DNA of 64,000 nucleotides from UBA7672 sp047601145. Its GTDB lineage: Bacteria > Pseudomonadota > Alphaproteobacteria > Caulobacterales > Hyphomonadaceae. The stretch is from positions 248,001 to 312,000 of the forward strand of contig JASGJW010000003.1 of the NCBI GenBank assembly GCA_047601145.1, in the 5' to 3' direction. Positions 8,564 to 19,476 of this stretch are shown piece after piece. A program made the position numbers and the translations under genes. A model generated the notes under the pieces. That model saw only the letters and a list, made by a program, of their open reading frames with translations, was not told the origin of the DNA and made no database searches. Numbering within the stretch: position 1 is the stretch's first letter; every line of letters starts with the position of its first letter.

Positions 8564-10291
8564 ATGACTCGCTTCCAGACAACTTTCCTTTTCGCAACCT
8601 CCGCCCTGACCCTTGTGGCGTGCTCTACCTCCGATCCGGGGTCCGCGTCCGACGGATCTTCGGGCTACTCAATCGCCCAGGAATCCAAATCCTCTGACGT
8701 AGTCGTTGTGACCGGCTCCCGCATCGACGGTCGCGCGCAGGGCGTTCCCGTCACCGCCTACCTGACGCCGCCTCCGCCGCCGGCGCCTGGCATGACCTAC
8801 GCCCAGCTGGCGCCGCAGCCGATGCCCGGCGACATCAATCGCGACAAGTACGAAGACGTGAAGATCAACACGGTGAAACTGGTCGCACAGGAACCGGTTT
8901 CAACATTCTCGATCGACGTCGACACGGCGAGTTACTCGAACGTCCGCCGCATGCTGAACTCCGGTTATCTCCCACCCAAGGATGCCGTGCGGATCGAGGA
9001 GATGATAAATTACTTTGACTACGGGTACGAACTTCCACGGGCAAAAGACAAACCGTTCGAAACGACGGTGAAGATCGTCCCCTCGCCATGGGCTGAGGGC
9101 CGGCAGTTGATGCACGTGGCTGTGCAAGGGTACGACCTCAAGAGAGATCAGCGGCCGCCGCTGAACCTGACCCTGCTGATCGACGTGTCGGGGTCGATGT
9201 CGGACCAGAACAAGCTTCCGCTGGCGATCCAGTCGCTGAAGCTGTTGATCAATGAGCTGACAGAGAAGGATCACGTAGCGATCGCGGTTTATGCAGGCGC
9301 GGCGGGTGAAGTGCTGCCGCCGACAGCTGGCAGCGAGAAGGAGAAGATCATCGCGGCGCTGGATCGGCTCCGCGCCGGCGGATCGACGGCGGGTGGCGAG
9401 GGGCTGCGGCTTGCCTATAGCCTGGCGAAGCAGAACTTCGACAAGAAGAGCGTCAACCGGGTGATGCTTCTGACTGATGGCGATTTCAACGTCGGGATCG
9501 CTGATCCAGCGAAGCTCGAGGACTTCGTCAGCCGTGAGCGTGAGAGCGGTGTCTACCTTTCCGTGCTCGGCTTTGGCGGCGGGAACTACAACGATCTCCT
9601 GATGCAGAAGATCGCCCAGACCGGCAACGGCATGGCGGCGTACGTGGACAACCTGAACGAAGGCCGGAAGATCCTGAATGACGATCTTTCCGGATCGATG
9701 TTCTCGATCGCGAACGATGTGAAGATCCAGGTGGAGTTCAACCCAGCAAAAGTCGCTGAGTACCGGCTCATCGGCTACGAAACCCGGCTGCTCAATCGGG
9801 AGGACTTCAACAACGACAAGGTGGACGCAGGCGAAATCGGCGCCGGATCGTCGGTCACGGCGATCTACGAACTGACACCAGTCGGATCGAAAGCAACGCT
9901 GGTTGATCCGAGCCGTTACCAGCAGGCGCCGAAGGTGGAAGGCAATTCGAACGAATTCGCGTTCCTGAAGGTGCGGTACAAGCTGCCGGGCGAAAGCACT
10001 TCGAAGCTAATCGACCGGCCGGTGACGACGTCGGACCAGGTGGCGGACATCTCGAAGGCGCCGGAGTCGACGCGGTTCGCGACGGCGGTGGCGGCCTACG
10101 GTTCGATGCTTCGCGGCGACCCCTATCTCGACAAGAGCTTCACGTGGGATCGCGTGATTGATCTCGCAAGCGGCGCCAAGGGCGAGGACAAGTTCGGCTA
10201 TCGCGCTGAGTTCGTGAACCTTGTCCGCCTGGCCAAGACTGCGGCAAGCCAGGAGACGCTCAAGCCGGCCAGCGGCGGGGTCGGGCAATAG
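8564..10291 (+). CDS. von Willebrand factor A domain lipoprotein (YfbK-like) with VTGSRI motif
   Basis: A 575-residue secreted lipoprotein (lipobox LTLVACSTS, Cys20). After a linker come the YfbK-type N-terminal domain (SIDVDTASYSNVRRMLN), a vWA domain with an intact metal-ion-dependent adhesion site DVSGSMS and TDGDFNVG, and the C-terminal DUF3520-like region (AYGSMLRGDPYLDKS). Residues 46-54 read VVVVTGSRI, the signature seen at the start of many alphaproteobacterial TonB-dependent receptors; here no receptor plug or barrel follows. A short proline-rich stretch (TPPPPPAPG) separates it from the vWA part. Role unknown; vWA domains usually bind partner proteins. SD-like GGGGAC precedes the ATG. 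A strong hairpin follows the stop. Confidence 0.87.
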   Translation: MTRFQTTFLFATSALTLVACSTSDPGSASDGSSGYSIAQESKSSDVVVVTGSRIDGRAQGVPVTAYLTPPPPPAPGMTYAQLAPQPMPGDINRDKYEDVKINTVKLVAQEPVSTFSIDVDTASYSNVRRMLNSGYLPPKDAVRIEEMINYFDYGYELPRAKDKPFETTVKIVPSPWAEGRQLMHVAVQGYDLKRDQRPPLNLTLLIDVSGSMSDQNKLPLAIQSLKLLINELTEKDHVAIAVYAGAAGEVLPPTAGSEKEKIIAALDRLRAGGSTAGGEGLRLAYSLAKQNFDKKSVNRVMLLTDGDFNVGIADPAKLEDFVSRERESGVYLSVLGFGGGNYNDLLMQKIAQTGNGMAAYVDNLNEGRKILNDDLSGSMFSIANDVKIQVEFNPAKVAEYRLIGYETRLLNREDFNNDKVDAGEIGAGSSVTAIYELTPVGSKATLVDPSRYQQAPKVEGNSNEFAFLKVRYKLPGESTSKLIDRPVTTSDQVADISKAPESTRFATAVAAYGSMLRGDPYLDKSFTWDRVIDLASGAKGEDKFGYRAEFVNLVRLAKTAASQETLKPASGGVGQ

Positions 10292-10328
10292 CCCTTCCCG
10301 CTCTATCACCTGACTGACCAAAACGGAC

Positions 10329-10357
10329 CGGGCCCGCGGATCATCTCCGCGGGCCCG
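10329..10357 (+). terminator. Intrinsic terminator between convergent genes
   Basis: A 12-bp GC-rich stem: CGGGCCCGCGGA (10329-10340) pairs perfectly with TCCGCGGGCCCG (10346-10357) around the loop TCATC. It is 38 bp after the vWA gene and followed by CTTCCCGTTT; read on the minus strand it is followed by GTCCGTTTTGG, so it may serve both convergent genes. Confidence 0.75.
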
Positions 10358-10421
10358 CTTCCCGTTTCATGCGACGCACCCAGGGGCGGAGAACCCCAAA
10401 TCGCCGGATGACGAGGTTCTG

Positions 10422-10778
10422 TTACGCCGCGAGCTGCATCTCGCTGGCGAGTTCGCTGCCAGCGGCGAAGACCGGGTCAAGGCCGGTGGCCAGATCGGCG
10501 GCTTCGCGGCGGCGGCTGGCGAGGTCAGCGTTGCGGCGGATGAAGATGGCGGTCGCACCGTAGCGGCGGGCTTCGCGCCAGCGCCAGAAGGTGGCGACAT
10601 CGCCCTCGACACCGCCCTGGTCAGCCACGCGGATGATGCGCCAGGACTTGCCTTCCGGCGCCGCGAAGAGGACCACGCCGGCGACCTTCGCCCAGTCCTG
10701 GTCCGCTCCGAAACGCTCGAATTTGTAGCTTCCGCCGTTGGCGCCGCAGAAGTTCACTGCTCCGTTTGCCCAGCTCAT
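10422..10778 (-). CDS. Conserved-looking hypothetical protein, 118 aa
   Basis: Family not recognised. The protein starts MSWANGAVNFCGANGG and has a single folded-looking body with aromatic and charged alternation: a VVLFAAPEG strand, a WRIIRVADQ strand, then an alpha-helical TFWRWREARRYGATAIFIRRN segment and a RRREAADLATGLDPVF tail. No signal peptide or membrane helix. The ATG at 10778 is preceded by GGAGCAAG. Longer readings to 10871 add a basic, low-complexity extension and are not supported. It is a lone minus-strand gene sharing a terminator with the convergent vWA gene. Confidence 0.6.
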   Translation of the reverse strand: MSWANGAVNFCGANGGSYKFERFGADQDWAKVAGVVLFAAPEGKSWRIIRVADQGGVEGDVATFWRWREARRYGATAIFIRRNADLASRRREAADLATGLDPVFAAGSELASEMQLAA

Positions 10779-10976
10779 GTTCTTGCTCCGTTCTTGCCCC
10801 CGTTGTGTTCTCTTTTTGTGCTTTTCGCAAGCGGTCAATTCGAAGTTTTTCGTAAACAACACGGTAACCATTGTGGCGGGCGGGTATGCCCTCGCGATCC
10901 CGCGGCAAGCGCAGGTTCGGCTTGTGATTGTTGGCTGACGCTAGCCATCGTCGGCGACGTGCGGCGACATCAGATG

Positions 10977-11366
10977 TTAAAGCGTGAGGAAGAAGTCGCC
11001 CACCAACCGCGAGGCGAGCGTGTTTTCTCCGCGCTTCATACGCCGCCGGCGCAGTCTGATGTTCGGAATGGGTCGATGCGCTTCAGCGAGACGTCGCGCG
11101 ATGGCGCGGGCGACATGCTTCGCGCAATCGCCGGCGTGCACGAGCGCATTACGCAGCGCTTCAACGCGGCGGGCGAGAGCACGCAAGCGCACAACACCGT
11201 AGGTTCGATGAAGCGCGAGGAGAGCGAGCAAGGCATTGATCCACGCATGCAAATGCCCCGCGATGAAGCCGCGAGGAAGCAGTTCGTGCGAATGGTCGAA
11301 CGGCGTGATGATCTGCGCCAACAGAATGGCCGGGCGCCGGCCGATTTGTTGAAGGTCGTTCGGCAT
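10977..11366 (-). CDS. Uncertain hypothetical protein, 129 aa (possible ORF)
   Basis: An arginine-, histidine- and leucine-rich ORF starting MPNDLQQIGRRPA, with GGAG nine bases before the ATG. Codon boundaries coincide with an open frame on the plus strand (ATG at 11076 to stop at 11399, 107 codons, starting MRFSETSRDG), which has more balanced acidic and basic content but almost no aromatic residues. Both frames have high GC at third positions, so base composition does not decide between them. Neither translation is recognised. At most one is likely a real gene; I list the minus one because of its ribosome-binding site. Confidence 0.35.
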   Translation of the reverse strand: MPNDLQQIGRRPAILLAQIITPFDHSHELLPRGFIAGHLHAWINALLALLALHRTYGVVRLRALARRVEALRNALVHAGDCAKHVARAIARRLAEAHRPIPNIRLRRRRMKRGENTLASRLVGDFFLTL

Positions 11367-11573
11367 GGGCTCACTCCGGATCTGGAGCCGGCATCATGAG
11401 AGAAGTTTGGGCGGGGCGATGGATTGAGGCTTGCCCATCCTACCGCGGGCTTTTGCCTGAGCGTTGAATTGGCGAACAAAGATTTTCAGCGGGACGGCTG
11501 GGTTCGGACGGATGAAGCCACTCCTCTCCGCTCATATTGTCGAACCACGAGCTGATATTGATCGGTCGAGCAC

Positions 11574-12215
11574 CTACTCGTCGATCGTGTACCAGCGAGG
11601 GTTTTCGTAGTTCTTCGTGGGATCGACGCAGATGGTTGTGTCGGAGGGCGGAGGATCCAGGACCTTGAGGATGGCGATACCGTCGACCTGCTCGTACCAG
11701 TGTTCGAAGTTAATCTTGCCGCCGCCGACCGCACAGATTGTGGTGATCTCGAAGTTCTCCGGCACCGCGACGCCGTGGATAAGGGCGGCGTAATAGACGA
11801 CCGGCTTGCGCTCGCCATTCCTGATCATCAGAACGGTTCCGTCACGTTTGTTCGACCAGAGTGTGAACTCGACGCGGCCGGGGAGCGATTTCAACGATGC
11901 GGGTCCGTGGACGTCACCCAGCGTCTCACGGTTTGGATCAGCGTCGGGGCGGCTGACGGGCGGAGCAGGAGGCGCGTCGTCCACATAGATAGCGGCGATG
12001 CGCATCTGGTTGTCCAGCGCGACGCTATAGGCCATCCCTGGCGTCACCACGTGGTAGAAGCCGCGCTTCTCTTCCGGGATGACGACGGCTTGCCGGCGCT
12101 GGGCGACGAGGTCGAAGCCGGGAGGAATCGGCGAGGTCGCCTGCCGTGACGGCGGCGGACCGGACGTGCAGCTGGCGAGAAGCGATACGGCAATAAGTTT
12201 CGTGATGGTGCGCAA
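11574..12215 (-). CDS. Hypothetical secreted lipoprotein, 213 aa
   Basis: The N-terminus MRTITKLIAVSLLASCTSG is a short lipoprotein signal with lipobox LLASC. The mature part begins with a serine/proline-rich linker and continues into a soluble domain containing VVIPEEKRGFYHVVTPGMAYSV, VEFTLWSNKRDGTVLMIRNG and a pair of cysteines (ITTICAVGGG, DTTICVDP) that could form a disulfide. The start codon is TTG at 12215; no ATG or GTG is available that keeps the signal peptide. Function not recognised. Confidence 0.65.
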   Translation of the reverse strand: MRTITKLIAVSLLASCTSGPPPSRQATSPIPPGFDLVAQRRQAVVIPEEKRGFYHVVTPGMAYSVALDNQMRIAAIYVDDAPPAPPVSRPDADPNRETLGDVHGPASLKSLPGRVEFTLWSNKRDGTVLMIRNGERKPVVYYAALIHGVAVPENFEITTICAVGGGKINFEHWYEQVDGIAILKVLDPPPSDTTICVDPTKNYENPRWYTIDE

Positions 12216-12266
12216 CCGCGTTACCCCGAAGCAACTATGGGAAGAGTAGCACGGCCGCGCGGAACG

Positions 12267-12830
12267 TCACGCTGCCTCGTAGGCCTGCCTGAGCCAGGCT
12301 CTCACTTCGGCGTCGACGTCAGCGGGTTTTTCCAGGCGCACACGATGGGAGCACATGGCATTGAAGGCGCCGGAGGCCTCGAGGCGACCTTTTGGCGCGA
12401 CGCCTTTCAGGTTGAGACCGAGGTCCAGGCGCGTGGCGGTAGAAGGCTGGATGAGCGCGAACTGTTTCGAGCGGCGCACCGACATGTAGGCTTTCTTCGG
12501 CGAAAGCTCGACGTCCTTGCCGAAGGCTTCGATCATATCGACAAGCTTGTCGTAGACCGGTTTCAGCGCGGCTTTTGGGCCGGCGTATTGCGCTGCGAGG
12601 AGATCGTCGCCGTCGTGACTACCGGCATCGCTGCTGAGCGTCTTGTGGGCGACGAGGTTGGCAAAGCCGTGGCCGAGGCCGTGATCGGCCTTGAGCATCT
12701 TCACGATCTCGCCATGCTTCCCGAGCTTGGCCTTGGCGGTGATCTTCAGCCACTCGTCCAGCGACTTGCCGGTGTTCGCTTTCATGTTGGCGATCATGTT
12801 CGCCATGGCTTGTTCAGGCGACGTTGCCAT
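12267..12830 (-). CDS. DUF4287 / DUF5655 domain protein
   Basis: A 187-residue cytoplasmic protein. Residues 1-70 (MATSPEQAMANMIANMK, then LDEWLKITAKAKLGKHGEIVKML, HGLGHGFANLVAH) match the DUF4287 pattern. The second half (PVYDKLVDMIEAFG, KKAYMSVRRSKQFALIQPS, RLDLGLNLKG) matches DUF5655. The combination is common in small alphaproteobacterial proteins of unknown function, often near DUF1801 or SRPBCC genes. GGGGAG lies directly upstream of the ATG at 12830; the reading to 13142 runs over the divergent gene and is rejected. It diverges from the glycine-zipper gene across a 148-bp spacer. Confidence 0.8.
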   Translation of the reverse strand: MATSPEQAMANMIANMKANTGKSLDEWLKITAKAKLGKHGEIVKMLKADHGLGHGFANLVAHKTLSSDAGSHDGDDLLAAQYAGPKAALKPVYDKLVDMIEAFGKDVELSPKKAYMSVRRSKQFALIQPSTATRLDLGLNLKGVAPKGRLEASGAFNAMCSHRVRLEKPADVDAEVRAWLRQAYEAA

Positions 12831-12978
12831 AAATCTCCCCTGTCGATTGAACGTGTACGGATGGTAATTGCAAAAAAGGCCCGGCCACGCCGGGTCTTCG
12901 CCGGTTGATGCGCCAAGAGTGGAACCGAACTGCTCCATGATCATTTCTCCTCCCGACCAAGTCGAACTGGAGAAGGTC

Positions 12979-13389
12979 ATGAACAAGCTTGTTCTGATTG
13001 GAGCCGCCGCTGCCACGGCGCTGGCGATCGGCGTGCCTGTCGGCATGACGATGGCGAACAATTCCCCGAGCAATGCCGAGATGGCTGCGCTCACCTCGGA
13101 CCGTGATGCGACCACGCACAAGGTCAGCGTCGCCTCCGCCAATGCGCGGGCGGCGGAGAACCGGGCCGATGCGGCTGAAGCGCGGGCTCGCGCTGCGGAA
13201 GCAAAGGCGCAATGCGAACGCGATCGTCAGGCTGCGTCCAACCGCGGGGCCGTGGTTGGGGGCGTGACGGGCGCCGTCGTCGGCAGCCAGGTTGCCGGCA
13301 GCGGCGCGAAGTCCGAGGGCGGCGCCATAGGCGCGGTCGCCGGCGTGCTGGCTGGTCGCCAGATCGCGAAGAAGGACCATCGTTGCTGA
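12979..13389 (+). CDS. Glycine-zipper envelope protein
   Basis: A 136-residue protein. An N-terminal hydrophobic segment (KLVLIGAAAATALAIGVPVG) acts as signal or anchor. It is followed by a heptad-like coiled coil rich in Ala/Glu/Arg (about 45-80: NARAAENRADAAEARARAA), and a C-terminal glycine-zipper hairpin with small-residue repeats (GAVVGGVTGAVVGSQVAG, GGAIGAVAGVLAGRQIA). Such 2TM glycine-zipper proteins sit in the cell envelope. The ATG at 12979 has GGAGAAGG upstream; a reading from 12868 adds an unlikely leader. A strong terminator follows. Confidence 0.75.
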   Translation: MNKLVLIGAAAATALAIGVPVGMTMANNSPSNAEMAALTSDRDATTHKVSVASANARAAENRADAAEARARAAEAKAQCERDRQAASNRGAVVGGVTGAVVGSQVAGSGAKSEGGAIGAVAGVLAGRQIAKKDHRC

Positions 13390-13417
13390 GGGTGAAGAGT
13401 AGAGTTCCCGACGTCTG

Positions 13418-13451
13418 CGCCGCCCAGGCCCTCGGCCTCGGGCGGCGTCTT
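13418..13451 (+). terminator. Intrinsic terminator after the glycine-zipper gene
   Basis: The outer stem CGCCGCCC (13418-13425) pairs with GGGCGGCG (13440-13447). The inner stem AGGCC/GGCCT closes on a CTC loop with one bulged C at 13439. TCTTTAT follows. It lies 28 bp after the glycine-zipper stop. Confidence 0.75.
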
Positions 13452-13481
13452 TATGGCTGGCGACCCCCTGCTCCATCGCGG

Positions 13482-14024
13482 CTATTTCTCGAGCGGCCAG
13501 TTTTCGATACGGGAGATCTTCGGCGTCATGAAGCCCATGAGCGGGCTCATCGCCATGATCATCTTGGCGGTGAAGTTCGGCTTGCCGGTCTCGACGAGGA
13601 GTTTGAGGTTGTCGGTGATGAAGCCACCCGACGCGACCATCTTGCCGGTCTTGGTGCCGGGGATACATTCGGTGGTCAGCGTGAACTCCGTACCGCCGGC
13701 GACTTCCTTCAGGTCATAGGTCGTGAATGCTGGATCCTCGCCCTCGTTCTGGGTGAAGGACATGGTGTGGGAGTACCGGTGGGGTGGATTGAACTCCTTC
13801 ACCTCGCCGAAGACGACCGCGTACTTTCCGTCGGCCGAGGCCATGCGCATCTTGCGGCCGGGACGAAGGCCGTCCTTCGTCTGGCAGACGGCGCCGAAGA
13901 AGAACGGCAAGACCTCGTCGGTTTTGACGAGCGTGTTCCAGACGGTCTCGATCGGCGCGTTGATCGTGACCTTCCATACGAATTTCTCTGGCTTGCCCGT
14001 GGCGGTCGCCGGTTTCTTCGCCAT
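13482..14024 (-). CDS. SRPBCC (AHSA1-like) domain protein
   Basis: A 180-residue START/Bet v1-fold protein of the AHSA1 type. FVWKVTINAPIETVWNTLVKTDEVLPFFF is the opening strand and helix, followed by the beta-sheet (GEVKEFNPPHRYSHTMSF, TTYDLKEVAGGTEFTLTTE) and a C-terminal helix. These proteins bind hydrophobic ligands, but the ligand is not predictable. The start overlaps the ArsR stop by one base (TGATG), so it is translationally coupled to and presumably controlled by that regulator. A second ArsR/SRPBCC pair occurs at 41348-42096. Confidence 0.87.
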   Translation of the reverse strand: MAKKPATATGKPEKFVWKVTINAPIETVWNTLVKTDEVLPFFFGAVCQTKDGLRPGRKMRMASADGKYAVVFGEVKEFNPPHRYSHTMSFTQNEGEDPAFTTYDLKEVAGGTEFTLTTECIPGTKTGKMVASGGFITDNLKLLVETGKPNFTAKMIMAMSPLMGFMTPKISRIENWPLEK

Positions 14025-14392
14025 CAGTCCTGTCCCCTCTTGGTCTTCGTTTGCTGGGATTTTGCGTGAGCGGCTTCGGCCGCGTACTTGATGCCGGTGA
14101 GCTTGCGCGCCCAGTGGCCGGTGTAGTCGTCGAGCCAGCGGTCGTTGATCATCTGGATCGGCGCGGCGTTGAGATAGAGTCGGCGCGAGCGGCCATCCTT
14201 CTGCGAGACGACGAGGCCGGCCTGCTCGAGCACGGCCAGGTGGTTCATTACCGCGATGCGGGTGACGTCGAACTCCTGTGCCAACTCGCCGACGGCGATG
14301 CCGGGGCGGGCTTTCAGCACGTCCATGACCCGCCGGCGCGTCTCATGGGCGAGCGCGTGGAAGATCGCCGTCATGTCGTCTTCTGTAGTCAT
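14024..14392 (-). CDS. ArsR-family transcriptional regulator
   Basis: A 122-residue winged-helix repressor: FHALAHETRRRVMDVLKARPG is the first helix pair, ELAQEFDVTRIAVMNHLAVLEQAGLV the recognition helix, and KDGRSRRLYLN the wing. No clear metal-binding CxC box is present, which is usual for ArsR proteins paired with SRPBCC genes. The ATG at 14392 lies inside a palindromic operator candidate and has no Shine-Dalgarno. Either the message is leaderless, or translation begins at the internal ATG at 14374 (MTAIFHALAH). It is first gene of a two-gene operon with the SRPBCC protein. Confidence 0.88.
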   Translation of the reverse strand: MTTEDDMTAIFHALAHETRRRVMDVLKARPGIAVGELAQEFDVTRIAVMNHLAVLEQAGLVVSQKDGRSRRLYLNAAPIQMINDRWLDDYTGHWARKLTGIKYAAEAAHAKSQQTKTKRGQD

Positions 14393-14411
14393 GTAATTAC
14401 ATGATTACATG
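14390..14411. promoter_or_regulatory. Probable ArsR operator overlapping the start codon
   Basis: ATGTAATTACAT (14391-14402) is a perfect 12-bp palindrome covering the arsR start codon. It is followed at once by ATTACATG, so half-site TGTAAT or its complement occurs three times in 22 bp. The AT-rich palindromes stand out from GC-rich surroundings. Autoregulation by the adjacent ArsR is inferred. Confidence 0.6.
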
Positions 14412-14457
14412 TTAAGCGCGGAGTCAAGCAGACCGCCCTCGCCTGTCCGACGAATCG

Positions 14458-14937
14458 CTAGCGCTTCGTCTTCTTCTCGGGGCGTTTTGCGGAGGCGGCA
14501 GCCCGCTTCACGGGCTTCACAGGCTCGCGTTCACGGCGTGCGACGCATTTCGGGCAGAGGCAGTTTTCCTTGCCGATAAAGGCGTCAAAATAGGTCTTGC
14601 CGTAATCGTAGGTGATCTCCTCGCCCGGCTCGATGACGCGGAGCGACTTCACATAGACGCGGCCGCGATAGCTGTAGTCGACGGCGTTGGGGCGGCAGGA
14701 ATGGTTGGCGTAGCGCCCGATATTGGAGCGCGGGGACCCATCCAGAGTGAACTTCTTGTTGAGGTCGTAGAGGTAGCGCGGCTTGCCGGGGATTTTCTCG
14801 GCGGCGGCGTTGGTGATGATGCGGCCGGTGTATTCGAAGATGCGCGTGTTCCTCGCAATGCGCGCCGTGGCGAACATGCCAAGGCCGGTCTTGGAACGGG
14901 CGATGCGAAAGGGCGGTGGCGCGGACTTTACAGACAT
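14458..14937 (-). CDS. SET domain protein (putative lysine methyltransferase)
   Basis: A 159-residue protein built almost entirely of one SET domain: FRIARSKTGLGMFATARIARNTRIFEYTG at the start, the signature SNIGRYANHSCRPN in the middle, and PGEEITYDYGKTYF plus a post-SET-like cysteine cluster (ENCLCPKC). A lysine-rich tail (KPVKRAAASAKRPEKKTKR) ends it. SET proteins transfer methyl groups from S-adenosylmethionine to lysine; the bacterial substrate is unknown. The ATG at 14937 fits the family's usual start; the reading to 15096 overlaps the divergent membrane gene. The Shine-Dalgarno is weak. Confidence 0.85.
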   Translation of the reverse strand: MSVKSAPPPFRIARSKTGLGMFATARIARNTRIFEYTGRIITNAAAEKIPGKPRYLYDLNKKFTLDGSPRSNIGRYANHSCRPNAVDYSYRGRVYVKSLRVIEPGEEITYDYGKTYFDAFIGKENCLCPKCVARREREPVKPVKRAAASAKRPEKKTKR

Positions 14938-15083
14938 GAGCGGGAGGTAGTTCGGGATTCGGCTTCGTTCAATCCGGAAATGGCGAGGCAAATCGCCTTG
15001 CTCGCAGGGCGCCGCTGGAACGGACTGGCCTACGCTTCGTTTGTTGGACGACAGGCGCCCGCAAAGGGCGTGGAGCCCACCCC

Positions 15084-15857
15084 ATGACAAAAACAAAACC
15101 GGCGTTGCGGACCATCGCCATCGTGGCGGCGGCGTTGTTTGCGCTCGTCACGCCGATCGTGCAGGCGCTGACCGGTACGATTGGTGTCGATGAGTCGGAG
15201 TTCGTGCGCGAAGGACAGAACACGCTGCGGGCGGCCGGATACGCCTTCGCGATCTGGACGCTGATTTATGCCTGGCTGGTCGGTTACGCCGCATACCAGG
15301 CTCTGCCCTCGACGCGAGAGACGCCGGGGCTGCGGATGCTGGGCTTGCCATCAGTCGTTGCAATGGCGGGATGCGGCCTGTGGCTGATCGCGCAGAGCCA
15401 GAATGCGAAATGGGCGACGGTGGCGATCATCGTTTTGTCGGCGGCCGTTCTCTATGTGCCGCTGCTACAGCGGTATCCCGTGCAGCACAGGATCGAATAC
15501 TGGCTTGTGGCGGCGCCGTTGTCGCTGCTGGCGGGATGGCTGACGGTAGCGTCTGCGATCAATGCACTGACCGTGCTGACCGGGCTGGGCGTGATCACGC
15601 CGCAATCGGCGCCGGCCTGGGCGGCCGGTGGGATTGTGCTGGTGGTTATGGCTGCAGGGGCGCTGACACTGAGATCCAAGAACTGGATCTATCCCCTCCC
15701 AGTGGCGTGGGGGCTTGCGGCGGTGTCGGTCGCCGAGCGGATGGACAAGCCGATGATTTCGCTTCTGGCTGGGGCAGGCGCACTGCTAGTGCTGGTTGCA
15801 GGCACGTGGGTGGGGACGCACAGGGCGATACTGCTGCCAAACCCTCGTCAGCAATGA
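15084..15857 (+). CDS. Multi-pass membrane protein, TspO-like topology
   Basis: A 257-residue integral membrane protein with about eight hydrophobic segments (TIAIVAAALFALVTPIV, YAFAIWTLIYAWLVGYAAYQ, ATVAIIVLSAAVLYVPLLQ, WLVAAPLSLLAGWLTVASAI and others). The pattern FAIWTLIYAW and WLVAAPLSLLAGWLTVASAIN resembles tryptophan-rich sensory/TspO-related proteins, though it is longer than canonical TspO (about 160 residues). GGAG lies nine bases before the ATG. Function not assignable. Confidence 0.65.
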   Translation: MTKTKPALRTIAIVAAALFALVTPIVQALTGTIGVDESEFVREGQNTLRAAGYAFAIWTLIYAWLVGYAAYQALPSTRETPGLRMLGLPSVVAMAGCGLWLIAQSQNAKWATVAIIVLSAAVLYVPLLQRYPVQHRIEYWLVAAPLSLLAGWLTVASAINALTVLTGLGVITPQSAPAWAAGGIVLVVMAAGALTLRSKNWIYPLPVAWGLAAVSVAERMDKPMISLLAGAGALLVLVAGTWVGTHRAILLPNPRQQ

Positions 15858-15944
15858 CTCAGTGACACGGTTGCGTCGCGGACTTTGGCGGCCATATTCG
15901 CCGGGCGGGTGAAAGTACGGCGACAAGGGGCGACAACGGAACTC

Positions 15945-15959
15945 GTTCCGTTTATGTTC
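15945..15959. promoter_or_regulatory. LexA SOS box of uvrA
   Basis: GTTC (15945-15948), seven bases CGTTTAT, GTTC (15956-15959). This is the direct-repeat SOS box GTTC-N7-GTTC established for LexA in alphaproteobacteria. It lies 70 bp before the uvrA ATG, where a promoter would be, and predicts DNA-damage induction of uvrA. Confidence 0.88.
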
Positions 15960-16029
15960 TTGGCCGGACGGTCGACTCAGCGCACGTCCATCGGCAAGAA
16001 ATTCGAACCAGAACCTCCCGGGTTTGCTT

Positions 16030-18984
<2,955 letters not shown>

Positions 18985-19101
18985 GCGTCTGAACTTACAC
19001 CCTCGCGGCTCGGCGAATGCCAGCTTGGCTCGTCGCTTGCCATGTGGGCGTACCTACGGGCGGCGGATAGCGTTAGGTTTGCGCAGCAATCGGAGCTAGC
19101 C

Positions 19102-19476
19102 ATGTCGCAGATGCGCCACATCACGCCGTTCCTGCGCGTTCCTGACACTGAAGCGGCTGTGGCATTCTTCACGGATACACTGGGTTTCAAGGTGAGCATC
19201 CGCGCGGGCGATTACGCGTTTGTCTATCGAGACGACGTGGCATTCCGGATTGTCGAAGACCCGCTGCTGCCGCGCGGCGGCGGGCGATACACCAGCTATA
19301 TCGACGTGGACGACGTTGACGCGCTCTATGCCGAACTGAAGTCCAAGCTTGATCTTCTGCCGGCGGGGCATGTGCAGCCGCCGTGCGACCAACCCTATGG
19401 CCAGCGGGAAATCGCGGTTATCGGACCGGATGGCGATCTCATCGGCTTTGGCTCACCGATCCCGCAGAAACGCTAA
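19102..19476 (+). CDS. Glyoxalase/bleomycin-resistance fold protein (VOC family)
   Basis: A 124-residue vicinal-oxygen-chelate protein. It opens MSQMRHITPFLRVPDTEAAVAFF, followed by TLGFKV, a YIDVDDVDALYAEL strand-helix and IAVIGPDGDLIGFGSP. This is one betaalphabetabetabeta pair as in bleomycin-binding or glyoxalase-like proteins; metal ligands and substrate cannot be set from sequence alone. The ATG at 19102 with CGGAG upstream is used; an upstream start at 19042 adds a non-homologous leader. The stop (19474-19476) abuts the stop of the convergent membrane gene. Confidence 0.82.
   Translation: MSQMRHITPFLRVPDTEAAVAFFTDTLGFKVSIRAGDYAFVYRDDVAFRIVEDPLLPRGGGRYTSYIDVDDVDALYAELKSKLDLLPAGHVQPPCDQPYGQREIAVIGPDGDLIGFGSPIPQKR

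Noticed and set aside
12814..13668. Minus ORF spanning the glycine-zipper gene and its terminator
   Set aside because: Crosses the strong hairpin and a plus-strand gene with a clear signal peptide; the translation is Arg/His-rich.
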